A stretch of 6,053 bases of DNA from Fibrobacteraceae bacterium (GCA_021443045.1 JABUUT010000008.1:100899-106951); one strand, 5' to 3'. Positions 1 through 5,867 are shown, counted from the first letter of the stretch. The notes: generated from the sequence alone by a model not told the origin. Numbers and translations are program-made.

Positions 1-80
1 GCCGTTAGGTGATAGGATCCATAGAAAGGTTTCTCTCGAATGTGTCATCCTGAACGGCATTCGCCGTGAAGGATCCAGAG
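1..80. repeat. REP-like interspersed hairpin element plus truncated second copy
   Basis: A hairpin can be read at 47-74: ATCC (47-50) pairs with GGAT (71-74) and ACGGC (54-58) pairs with GCCGT (63-67) around a 4-nt loop, with a small tga/gaa internal loop. The outer part, GTCATCCTGA...GAAGGATCC, matches a palindromic intergenic repeat that I recall as widespread in bacterial genomes, Fibrobacter included (from memory, not searched). A second GGATCC with similar flanks (aggatccAtAGA at 14-25 against aggatccAgAGA at 70-81) suggests the window starts inside the 3' end of another copy. The hairpin lies downstream of the uvrC stop and could help end its transcript, but it has no T-tract on that strand. 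Confidence 0.6.
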
Positions 81-102
81 AATGTCCATATAAATACTAA
101 TT

Positions 103-183
103 ACTGACAACCGATAACTGACAACCGATAACTGACAACCGATAACCAGCAACCACTAGCCACCGTTTACCAACCACTGACAA
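103..183 (+). repeat. Tandem 14-mer repeat array (left edge)
   Basis: Three perfect head-to-tail copies of ACTGACAACCGATA occupy 103-116, 117-130 and 131-144. A degenerate tail rich in CCA/CAACCACT motifs runs to about 183, ending 10 bp short of the uvrC stop. No reading frame or RNA gene fits it. The same unit occurs in reverse orientation at the other end of the window (5969-6010), so this is an interspersed intergenic repeat family and not a local duplication. Its function is unknown. Confidence 0.8.
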
Positions 184-193
184 TGCGGTCTTT

Positions 194-2065
194 TTAGTCC
201 CTCGCCCCCAAAGGCTCTGCTAAGTAATTTTTAACACTTTCTCTCAGCATATTGCCCCTGGCATTTCCCAAAAGTGCCACCACATCTTCCATGGGGGCGG
301 CCAAAAAATCTTCGGCACACTTGTACTTAGACAGCACCTTGACTCTGGTTTCGTGTCCAACTCCTCTTACGTTTAACCACTCCACCTGCAAATCCTTTTT
401 TCGCTTGGAACGTTGGTAGGTAATGGCAAATCGGTGGGCCTCATCACGGGCATTCTGCAACAACTTTAATGCGGGGCTAGTTCTATGAAGCACAATGGAT
501 TTTCTTTCATCAGGGAAAACAATCTCTTCCAAACGTTTGGCCAGTCCAATAAGGGGCAAATCCTGGTGGTGGCCCAACTCCTTTAAAATTTGCATGGTGG
601 CATCTACCTGACCCTTACCGCCGTCGCACACCCAAAGGTCTGGCATAGGAACTCCCTCTTCTTCCAAACGGCGAATTCGGCGGGTCATAACCTCTCTCAT
701 ACTGGCAAAGTCATCTACCCCGCTTACCGTTTTAATAATGAACTTGCGGTAATTGGCCTTGTCGGGGCGACCATTCTTAAAAGCCACCAAACTAGCCACC
801 GTATTGGTTCCACTCAGGTGAGATATGTCCACACACTCTATGCGAAATGGCGTTTTCTTTAACCCCAGCACTTTTTGCAGTTCAAAAACACTCTGGTCAA
901 TTTCACTGTACTTTTGCACCTCGGCACGCATTTCCACCAGAATCATGTCGGCATTGGCATTGGCCAATTTTAAAAAGCCCGTCTTTTCGCCACGCTGGGG
1001 GTTGGTAAAAACAACCTTATGGTGGGCCCGCTCAGCCAAAGCCTCCTCCAGAGATGCCCGGTCTTCTCCTGGCTCTATGTCGGTGGCAATTTCTCCAGGA
1101 ATCACCTCGGCATCCATGTACCACTGCAGCACCATCTGCGAAAGAATTTCCGATTCGCTGTTTTCCAGTTTGCATTCCAGGCAGTAGTGCCGGCGGCCGC
1201 TGAGAATTCCGGCACGGTATTCGAAGATTACGGCCGCCGCCAAAGTTCCATTACGACGAAGGGCAAGAACGTCCATGCAAAGGTTGGGGTCTGTCACATC
1301 GGTTTTTTGATGAATGCCCGTGGCCTTGAGGGCCTGAATGGCATCCCTCTTTTTGCCCGCCGTTTCAAAGTCTAAATTTTCGCTGGCCTCCTGCATCTGC
1401 TGTTCCCAAAGGGCTATAAGGTCGTCCCGCTTGCCATTCAAAAGCATCTGAGTCTGGTTTACCGCAGTGCGGTAATCCTGGGCAGAAACAAGGCCTGCAC
1501 AAGGTCCGCTGCACCTTCCAATATGGTAGTTAAGGCATGGGCGGGCAGGCTTTGAAAGAGGCAGCTTCATGGAACATTCACGAATTTTGAAAAGCCGAGC
1601 CGCAATATCTTGAAGCTGACCAATCATGCGTGAATTCAGGTAGGGGCCAAAATACTGGCAGCCGTCCTTGCGCACCGCACGACTCAAGAAAAGCCTTGGG
1701 AACGCTTCATTTACAGAAAAAGCCAGGTAAGGAAAATGCTTGTCATCTTTCAGAAGTACATTATACTTGGGCGTATGCTTGCGTATCAGGTTGGCTTCAA
1801 GTATTAGGGCTTCCGACTCACTTTCGGTAATAATCCATTCAATGTCGCAAATAAAGGGAAGCATTAAGGATGCAGCCCGGTGGCCACTGTGCCCGCTACC
1901 GTCAAAATAGCTACGTACGCGATTCCTAAGCACCTTGGCTTTGCCTATGTATATTATTTTGCCACCGGCATTTTTCATAATATAAACGCCAGGCCGATCT
2001 GGAAGGTCAGCCAACCTGCGTTTTATGTGTTCATCAACGGCAATCATTTTTTTACCCATTACCAA
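194..2065 (-). CDS. uvrC: UvrABC excinuclease subunit C
   Basis: UvrC makes the 3' and 5' incisions flanking a DNA lesion in nucleotide excision repair, after recruitment to the UvrB-DNA complex in the cytoplasm. All family modules are visible, numbered from the TTG at 2065. The N-terminal GIY-YIG nuclease has GVY at 26-28, YIG at 39-41, nearby arginines 47/49 and likely catalytic Glu90. Four cysteines (C164, C177, C185, C189) match the cluster reported to bind Fe-S in UvrC. A UVR helix pair for UvrB contact lies at about 205-240. The C-terminal RNase H-like nuclease has the expected Asp413 (CVDISH), Asp481 (VCDGGKGQ) and His544 (DEAHRF). Helix-hairpin-helix DNA-binding motifs lie at about 563-615. 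Length (617-623 aa) is normal for the family. The start is uncertain: TTG 2065, ATG 2059 or ATG 2047 (617 aa) are all in frame and none has a good Shine-Dalgarno. The ATG at 2047 leaves a more typical N-terminus and fits a TATAAA box at 2074-2079. It is divergent from the coiled-coil gene. Confidence 0.98.
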   Translation of the reverse strand: MVMGKKMIAVDEHIKRRLADLPDRPGVYIMKNAGGKIIYIGKAKVLRNRVRSYFDGSGHSGHRAASLMLPFICDIEWIITESESEALILEANLIRKHTPKYNVLLKDDKHFPYLAFSVNEAFPRLFLSRAVRKDGCQYFGPYLNSRMIGQLQDIAARLFKIRECSMKLPLSKPARPCLNYHIGRCSGPCAGLVSAQDYRTAVNQTQMLLNGKRDDLIALWEQQMQEASENLDFETAGKKRDAIQALKATGIHQKTDVTDPNLCMDVLALRRNGTLAAAVIFEYRAGILSGRRHYCLECKLENSESEILSQMVLQWYMDAEVIPGEIATDIEPGEDRASLEEALAERAHHKVVFTNPQRGEKTGFLKLANANADMILVEMRAEVQKYSEIDQSVFELQKVLGLKKTPFRIECVDISHLSGTNTVASLVAFKNGRPDKANYRKFIIKTVSGVDDFASMREVMTRRIRRLEEEGVPMPDLWVCDGGKGQVDATMQILKELGHHQDLPLIGLAKRLEEIVFPDERKSIVLHRTSPALKLLQNARDEAHRFAITYQRSKRKKDLQVEWLNVRGVGHETRVKVLSKYKCAEDFLAAPMEDVVALLGNARGNMLRESVKNYLAEPLGARD

Positions 2066-2163
2066 TAATAAATTTTATAAAAAATTTCCCCACTGACTAA
2101 AATATTATTTATCTTATTATAAGAAAAGCGTAAGTTTACAACCCTGTTTAACGGAGTACCGGA
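2066..2163. promoter_or_regulatory. Divergent promoter region between uvrC and the coiled-coil/zapA unit
   Basis: This is 98 bp of AT-rich DNA between divergent genes. On the plus strand CTGACT (2093-2098) and TATTAT (2115-2120), 16 bp apart, form a plausible sigma70-type promoter, placing the transcript start near 2127 and leaving a leader of about 37 nt. On the minus strand TATAAA (complement of 2074-2079) is a possible -10 for uvrC, but no good -35 is seen. A clear Shine-Dalgarno, GGAG at 2153-2156, sits 7 nt before the ATG at 2164. These are sequence resemblances only. Confidence 0.4.
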
Positions 2164-2937
2164 ATGAATCTGGAAAACATGAATCTGCTTTCCCAAAAAA
2201 TAGAAGGCGTTCTTTCCACCATGCGCAACCTTAAAGGCGAAGTAGCCCGGCTGCAACAGCAGCTCAACCAGGCCAACACAGCCCTGCAAGACAAGTCCGC
2301 CCTTCTCGAAGCCTCCAATGCCGATTTAGCCGACTGCAAGGCCGCCCTGGATGCCAGAGCAAACCAAGTTTCCGCTCAGGAAGATATTATCAACCAGCAC
2401 CAAACGTCCATTGAAGAACTAAATGCCCAGCTGCTCACCGCCAACCAAAAAGCCAACGATTTGGAATCGGTCATTAACAAACTGGGCGAGAGAATCAGCA
2501 CCCTCAACAGCGAAAACGCCACTTTGGCTGGAGAAAAAGAAATTCTAGAAAGCGAATGCGAAAGCCTTCGGGCAGAAAAGGAAACCCTTACCGAAACAAT
2601 CCAGGCACAGGGTGAAGAAATTTCCCTGGCTCAGGAACGTTTTCAGCAACTGCTTTCTACCATAGAAAAAGAACTGGACACCGAAATTCCCATTGAAGAC
2701 ATTCCGGTAATTCGTTCCGAAAATGTGATTGAAGAATTTGACCAAACCACCAGCGAAGAAACCGAAGAGCCCACCGAACCAACCCAGGAACTGGTGGAGG
2801 ACACCTCATTGGAAGACGACCTGGATGTGGTGGAAGAAGCCCCCGAAGAACCTATTGAAGTTCACCCCGCCAACGAAAAAGAGAACGACCTGTTCTCTGC
2901 GAGCAATGGAGGCTCGCAAACAAATTTTTTCGGCTAA
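2164..2937 (+). CDS. Coiled-coil protein with acidic C-terminal tail, upstream of zapA (possible divisome partner)
   Basis: No named family is recognised with certainty. Residues 1-173 are almost wholly heptad-like, rich in Leu, Gln, Asn, Glu and Ala, without proline, signal peptide or membrane segment, which predicts a long cytoplasmic coiled coil. From residue 174 composition changes abruptly to an acidic, Pro/Thr-rich, probably disordered region (EEP, TEPT, EDD, EEAPEEP). It ends in a short Gly/Ser/Phe tail closing on NFFG. Start ATG 2164 has a GGAG Shine-Dalgarno 7 nt upstream. Only 61 bp separate its stop from zapA on the same strand, so co-transcription is likely. In other bacteria short coiled-coil proteins (ZapB and similar) work with ZapA at the Z-ring and some lie directly upstream of zapA. 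By position and architecture this could be a longer functional analogue, but that is inference. A generic coiled-coil scaffold is the alternative. Confidence 0.8.
   Translation: MNLENMNLLSQKIEGVLSTMRNLKGEVARLQQQLNQANTALQDKSALLEASNADLADCKAALDARANQVSAQEDIINQHQTSIEELNAQLLTANQKANDLESVINKLGERISTLNSENATLAGEKEILESECESLRAEKETLTETIQAQGEEISLAQERFQQLLSTIEKELDTEIPIEDIPVIRSENVIEEFDQTTSEETEEPTEPTQELVEDTSLEDDLDVVEEAPEEPIEVHPANEKENDLFSASNGGSQTNFFG
2898..2930 (+). terminator. Attenuator-like hairpin at the end of the coiled-coil gene
   Basis: TGCGAGC (2898-2904) and GCTCGCA (2912-2918) form a perfect 7-bp stem with a 7-nt loop, followed after 6 nt by a run of six T (2925-2930), all inside the last codons of the 257-aa gene. 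The distance from stem to T-run is longer than in a good intrinsic terminator, so it may be a weak terminator or attenuator lowering zapA expression, or only a codon coincidence. Confidence 0.3.
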
Positions 2938-2998
2938 GGTGGCTGATGGACAATGATCCATTCGGCGTAGGGATGAAGTAAAGAAAGAAGGCAAGCCC

Positions 2999-3295
2999 AT
3001 GGCAGAAGCAGAAAATCTAAGATCCGTTAGCGTGACCGTAGCTCAGGAACGTCTGCAAATCCGCACAGACTTGCCAGACACGGAACTTCAAGAAATTGTC
3101 GAACAAATTAACAAGCGCTACGCCATGTACTCCAAATACCAAATGGAAGTGCCCAAAAAATTCGCCCTCCTTGCCGTGGAACTGATGTCCGAAATATCGG
3201 AACTCCGCAAGCAGCTGCGCAAAGCCAAAATTTACTGCCAGCAAATGGACAAGGATGTTAAAGACATCTACGCCCTGCTGGACGAAAATATTTAG
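2999..3295 (+). CDS. zapA: Cell division protein ZapA family
   Basis: At 98 aa this has the size and build of ZapA, the small cytoplasmic protein that bundles FtsZ filaments and stabilises the Z-ring. The N-terminal part (about residues 8-24, VSVTVAQERLQIRTDLPD) fits the family's short beta-strand section (a V-V-hydrophobic pattern followed by a charged turn). The rest, from about 27 to 98, is helical with the typical LLAVELMSEISELRKQL-like segment in place of the usual LAALNLAxELL, leading into a C-terminal coiled coil that drives dimer/tetramer formation. The start ATG 2999 is supported by GAAGG at 2987-2991, 7 nt upstream. It is the second gene after the coiled-coil gene and convergent with the xylanase. 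Sequence identity within this family is low, so the call rests on length, pattern and context. Confidence 0.8.
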   Translation: MAEAENLRSVSVTVAQERLQIRTDLPDTELQEIVEQINKRYAMYSKYQMEVPKKFALLAVELMSEISELRKQLRKAKIYCQQMDKDVKDIYALLDENI

Positions 3296-3400
3296 AATGG
3301 CTTTCAGCGGATGGAGATAAGTACAAAAAAATCTTGTAAGGGAGGTTGCCCAAATAGTAAAATGGTCAACTTATAGCTTTGTGCTACATGTTTGCCATAT

Positions 3401-4843
3401 TTATTTAAGGTTCACTCGTTGTACTATCTTGTGGCTGCCTGAACGGGCTTGCACGATGTAAAGGCCTTCGGCGATTTTAGATAAGTCGAAAATTCCGCTG
3501 CTATTTTCGGTGCTGAAAATGGGGCGGCCCTGCATATCGAATACGTCAACTTTGATTCTCGATGTTGCCCCGTTTATGGACAGCGTGCGACCTGCGATGT
3601 GCATAGAAAGGCTGCTTGGCATAGCGAGGAGCCTGATGGCATCGGTGGAATCCCTGGCTGTGGTATCCTTGGCTGTCGTATCCTTTGCTGTGGTATCCTT
3701 TGCTGTGGTATCCTTTGCTGTGGTATCCTTTGCGATAGAATCAGTCTTTGCCGTATCTTTGGGCGGTTCATAAGTCTGGAGTCTCACCATGATGCTGTCG
3801 AAAGCGGGCTTCGGTTTCAAATTGTCATCATAAATAAGGCCTTTTTGCCGGTTCAGTCCGCTAAGCCAACTCCATTTGTCGGATACGCCCCAAATCAGGT
3901 ACGTGTCCGCATTTGGTTCTTCGAGGATAATGTCCAGGTATTGGCGGAACGTTTGTCCTTGGCGTTCGAGGTCGCTTTGGCTGACATTGATGCCGCTCTT
4001 GAATCCGATATCGAGTTCGGTGATTTTTAGTTTGATATTAAGCTTTGCGAGTTCCTTGGCGAGAGAGCGGAGGCTGTCCGGCGAACCGATAAAGTGCTTG
4101 TCGGTGGTGGTATCTTCCACGTGAGTCTGGGAACCTACGCAATGGATTGGAATGCCGTTCTTGACCCAACGCTTCACCTGTTCCAACAAGAAACCGGCCT
4201 TGGCATTTGGGTTGATGCCCTGTTCGAGGTTGTAGTCGTTATAGCAGAGTTCCGCATCGGGGTCAACTTCATGAGTCCATACAAATGCTGAATCGATGAA
4301 TTCGGGACCGATACCTTGGTACCACACAGAATAGGAACGCCACATGGGTTCGTTGTTGCTGATGGCTTCGTTTACCACGTCCCATTCGTCAACCTGGCCT
4401 TTCCAGTGCCCGACCACGTTTTTGATGTGGTTCTTGAGCACGCTTAAAAGTTTCTGTTTGTCGTTCTTGTAATTGTTCACCCAGTTCGGAACTTGGCTGT
4501 GCCAGGCGAGAGCGTGACCGCGGACGCGCATACCGTTCTCTTTCGCGTACTTGACCATCTTGTCGCCGCTATTGTAGTTAAAGCGGTTTTCTTGTGGTTC
4601 GGTCGCATCGAACTTCATCTCATTTTCGGCAACGACTATGTTGAACTGTTGCTTGTGGATTTGTTCGTATTCTCCAGGAAGCCCTCCGCCAAACCACTGC
4701 GAGTTCAGGATTGCTCCGATGTAGATGTTGTTTTTGTCCGCAAGGGATCTAAGGGTTTCGTCTGCGGCAAATGCGCTTGATATGCCTGCACCGAAAAAGG
4801 CTGTGCCAAACACAACCCCCACTAAAGCGTGAGCCTTTTTCAT
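3401..4843 (-). CDS. Secreted GH10 endo-beta-1,4-xylanase with AKDTT-repeat linker and T9SS-type C-terminal tail
   Basis: It hydrolyses internal beta-1,4 bonds of xylan outside the cell. A signal peptide spans residues 1-26 (MKK, hydrophobic core, AFA before the likely cut). The GH10 barrel covers about 28-360 with classic motifs: AENEMKFDATEP, RGHALAWH, WDVVNEA with acid/base Glu159, YNDYNLE, GSQTHVED, KITELDIG with nucleophile Glu276, and WGVSDKWSW. A Lys/Asp/Thr linker follows, with five exact AKDTT units at 371-395 and one variant, ARDST. The final part, about 403-480 (IKVDVFDMQGRPIF...DLSKIAEGLYIVQ), resembles the T9SS sorting domain (Por_Secre_tail type), suggesting outer-membrane passage or surface anchoring. 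There is no carbohydrate-binding module, unlike the CBM6-bearing Fibrobacter GH10 enzymes I recall. GAGGAG (complement of 4852-4857) lies 8 nt before the ATG and fixes the start. It appears monocistronic. A non-xylanase GH10 activity is possible but less likely. Confidence 0.97.
   Translation of the reverse strand: MKKAHALVGVVFGTAFFGAGISSAFAADETLRSLADKNNIYIGAILNSQWFGGGLPGEYEQIHKQQFNIVVAENEMKFDATEPQENRFNYNSGDKMVKYAKENGMRVRGHALAWHSQVPNWVNNYKNDKQKLLSVLKNHIKNVVGHWKGQVDEWDVVNEAISNNEPMWRSYSVWYQGIGPEFIDSAFVWTHEVDPDAELCYNDYNLEQGINPNAKAGFLLEQVKRWVKNGIPIHCVGSQTHVEDTTTDKHFIGSPDSLRSLAKELAKLNIKLKITELDIGFKSGINVSQSDLERQGQTFRQYLDIILEEPNADTYLIWGVSDKWSWLSGLNRQKGLIYDDNLKPKPAFDSIMVRLQTYEPPKDTAKTDSIAKDTTAKDTTAKDTTAKDTTAKDTTARDSTDAIRLLAMPSSLSMHIAGRTLSINGATSRIKVDVFDMQGRPIFSTENSSGIFDLSKIAEGLYIVQARSGSHKIVQRVNLK
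3644..3733 (-). repeat. 15-bp in-frame tandem repeat encoding the AKDTT linker
   Basis: Six 15-bp units encode AKDTT five times and then ARDST. Three neighbouring units are identical at the DNA level (GCAAAGGATACCACA) and the others differ at one to four positions. This is the pattern left by recent unit duplication through slippage or unequal recombination. It is a flexible, charged, Thr-rich spacer between the catalytic barrel and the C-terminal sorting domain. Its copy number is likely to vary between strains. Confidence 0.9.
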
Positions 4844-4894
4844 AATTTGTACTCCTCTATTTACCCTAATCTTTGTAATAAGCCATATTTAAGA

Positions 4895-4923
4895 TAAATA
4901 AAAAGATGTTTAAAAGATGTAAA
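4895..4923 (-). promoter_or_regulatory. Candidate promoter for the xylanase gene
   Basis: On the minus strand TTTACA (complement of 4918-4923) and TATTTA (complement of 4895-4900) are 17 bp apart, about 50 bp upstream of the xylanase ATG, within AT-rich DNA. The -35 matches the sigma70 consensus at 5 of 6 positions and the -10 is weak. Other AT-rich choices exist nearby, so this is only a candidate. Confidence 0.25.
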
Positions 4924-4935
4924 GAATAATAAACA

Positions 4936-4949
4936 TGGAAAATGTTCCA
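4936..4949 (-). terminator. Possible weak terminator after the 154-aa gene
   Basis: TGGAA (4936-4940) and TTCCA (4945-4949) form a 5-bp stem with a 4-nt loop. On the minus strand it is followed by T-rich DNA (TGTTTATTATTCTTT), about 30 nt beyond the stop of the 154-aa gene. The stem is short and AT-rich, so termination would be inefficient. It could leave some read-through into the xylanase gene. Confidence 0.25.
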
Positions 4950-4977
4950 ACAAAACCCTATGGAAAAAGATGCTTAT

Positions 4978-5442
4978 TCACACACGAAGCTCCATATAGT
5001 TGGGCATGGGAAGCCCTATGGTCAGAGCACTGCCATTCAATTTGCCTTCCACAGTATCTTTTTCACCTACAGCACATATCTCATTATTGTATTGTATAAT
5101 GGCCCATTCCCAGTTGGTATATGTTCTTGAAGTATCCCGGCGGTCAATGTGGTCGGATGGGGTATTCAAAATGGTTATTAAATGTTTCATATCCTTTGCG
5201 TTTAAAACCCAGAGTTTCTTTCCATAAGTCGTATGTTTCACATACGCAGGCTCCAAAAAAGATATTCTGTTCATCCGGGTGGACTTTTCGTAAGAAAAAC
5301 TGTCATATACTTTAAAATAGGGGTTTCCTATATGGTGTTCATCTGAATTTACCTGAATTAATATGTGCATATCTATACTACGCACCACTGTAGCCATTTC
5401 GGCCATTTGTCTTGATTCGTGTACTGTAATTTTTAAAGCCAT
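4978..5442 (-). CDS. Uncharacterised 154-aa protein
   Basis: I do not recognise a defined domain. The start chosen is the ATG at 5442 (MALKITVHESRQ). It has GGAG (complement of 5449-5452) 6 nt upstream, whereas the longer in-frame ATG at 5478 has no ribosome binding site. The protein has no signal peptide or membrane segment, so it is probably cytoplasmic. It reads as mixed alpha/beta: an N-terminal segment with a hydrophobic strand (MHILIQV), a HHIGNPYFKVYDS stretch, a central helix-like LNAKDMKHLITILNTPSDH, an aromatic strand (NWEWAIIQYNNE) and an end with LPMPNY. GC is about 38% by hand count over part of the gene, clearly below uvrC, hinting at a lineage-specific or acquired gene. It lies on the same strand as the xylanase, 134 bp upstream, with no sign that the two share a function. 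Conserved strand-like patterning and the good Shine-Dalgarno favour a real gene. Confidence 0.75.
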   Translation of the reverse strand: MALKITVHESRQMAEMATVVRSIDMHILIQVNSDEHHIGNPYFKVYDSFSYEKSTRMNRISFLEPAYVKHTTYGKKLWVLNAKDMKHLITILNTPSDHIDRRDTSRTYTNWEWAIIQYNNEICAVGEKDTVEGKLNGSALTIGLPMPNYMELRV

Positions 5443-5448
5443 AAAAAT

Positions 5449-5453
5449 CTCCG
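5449..5453 (-). promoter_or_regulatory. Shine-Dalgarno that decides the start of the 154-aa gene
   Basis: On the minus strand CGGAG ends 6 nt before the ATG at 5442. It lies inside the longer frame that would begin at 5478, which makes the internal ATG the more credible start. Confidence 0.7.
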
Positions 5454-5484
5454 TTTTTAATATATACAAAACGCACATTTGCGT

Positions 5485-5640
5485 ACCATCTAATTTGGGG
5501 GTATACCCGCCATAATTGGTGTCATTGCACGCCTTTTTCGGTGTTTTATCGGTTTAAGCCTGTTTTGGACACCCCCTCAAACTTTTTTTTATTTTTTACA
5601 AAAAATTCTTTTTTTCTTGCCCTATATTTGGTATATTGTT
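5485..5640. other. AT-rich spacer with palindromes and T-tracts
   Basis: No gene is seen here. It contains a perfect palindrome, GGGTATACCC (5499-5508). A 6-bp inverted repeat, GGTGTC (5518-5523) with GACACC (5568-5573), brackets 44 nt. Long T-tracts follow at 5583-5590, 5592-5597 and 5609-5615, just upstream of the structured-RNA promoter. The tracts could act as an UP element for that promoter. The palindrome could be a protein-binding site for the 154-aa gene, whose leader begins nearby; this is speculative. Confidence 0.4.
5609..5637 (+). promoter_or_regulatory. Extended -10 promoter for the structured RNA
   Basis: TATATT at 5632-5637 is preceded directly by TGG, giving an extended -10 (TGn-TATATT). 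The -35 region 17 bp upstream is only a T-run (TTTTTT, 5609-5614), as is common for extended -10 promoters. Predicted initiation at about 5644 falls exactly at the start of the closing stem GGCATC of the RNA, which supports both calls. Confidence 0.6.
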
Positions 5641-5643
5641 GTT

Positions 5644-5802
5644 AGGCATCCCACGGATCAACGCCCGATCTAACAGATTTTTTAAAGCTCGTCGCTCTCG
5701 TGGTTCAGTTTAGGCGCGCATCGACGCGAAAAACGAGATCCTGAGGCACTGCTATCTTTTTGTAAGAAGTAGTTTCGAGTGTTTCGCCGCGAGTGATGCC
5801 CA
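5644..5802 (+). ncRNA. Structured non-coding RNA, possibly 6S RNA
   Basis: About 160 nt with its own promoter, no reading frame and a foldable layout. GGCATC (5645-5650) closes with GATGCC (5795-5800). Short helices continue inward, AAC/GUU and CGA/UCG, between about 5660-5674 and 5772-5783. Then both arms become unpaired around 5676-5690 and 5754-5770. Beyond that an apical stem forms: GTG-g-TTCAG with CTGAG-g-CAC, enclosing a CGCG/CGCG hairpin, with an alternative TCTCGT/ACGAGA pairing. A single long hairpin with a large central bubble is the architecture of 6S RNA, the RNA that mimics an open promoter and sequesters sigma70 RNA polymerase. The RNA could be processed from a longer transcript ending at the terminator near 5867. 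tmRNA, SRP RNA and RNase P motifs were looked for and not seen. The identity rests on hand folding, and another small RNA cannot be excluded. Confidence 0.5.
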
Positions 5803-5815
5803 AATTTTCTCCTTT

Positions 5816-5867
5816 GTGCCCGCCCGAAAGCTTTTGCAAAACATTTGCTCCAGGGCGGGTGTTTTTT
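5816..5867 (+). terminator. Rho-independent terminator of the structured RNA
   Basis: CCCGCCC (5819-5825) pairs perfectly with GGGCGGG (5853-5859), extended by G-U pairs at the base. A smaller hairpin, GCAAA/TTTGC (5836-5840 with 5844-5848), sits in the loop. A run of six T follows at 5862-5867. The T-run is on the plus strand only, so it ends transcription coming from 5644 and gives a primary transcript of about 225 nt. Confidence 0.8.

Noticed and set aside
103..144. Tandem 14-mers read as a CRISPR array
   Set aside because: The copies are directly adjacent with no unique spacers, and no cas genes are present.
590..2068. Several open plus-strand frames of 62-120 aa opposite uvrC
   Set aside because: They lie antisense to a complete uvrC with all catalytic residues and have no protein-like pattern, so they are shadows of its codons.
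3296..3400. Possible terminator or 6S RNA between zapA and the convergent xylanase gene (ssrS follows zapA in some bacteria)
   Set aside because: Only short 3-5 bp pairings can be drawn, no stem is followed by a T-run in the right place, and 105 bp is too short for 6S RNA.
3510..4780. Plus-strand frames of 65-143 aa opposite the xylanase, one with Val/Ala-Val-Val repeats
   Set aside because: The repeats are only the reverse complement of the AKDTT linker DNA, and no ribosome binding sites support these frames.
4942..5315. Small plus-strand frames over the 154-aa gene
   Set aside because: They are antisense to a frame with a good Shine-Dalgarno, and none has a ribosome binding site or plausible composition of its own.
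5640..5675. Alternative hairpin TGTTAG/CTAACA at the start of the structured RNA
   Set aside because: Its left arm begins upstream of the predicted transcript start at about 5644, so most of it would not be in the RNA; the GGCATC/GATGCC closing stem fits better.
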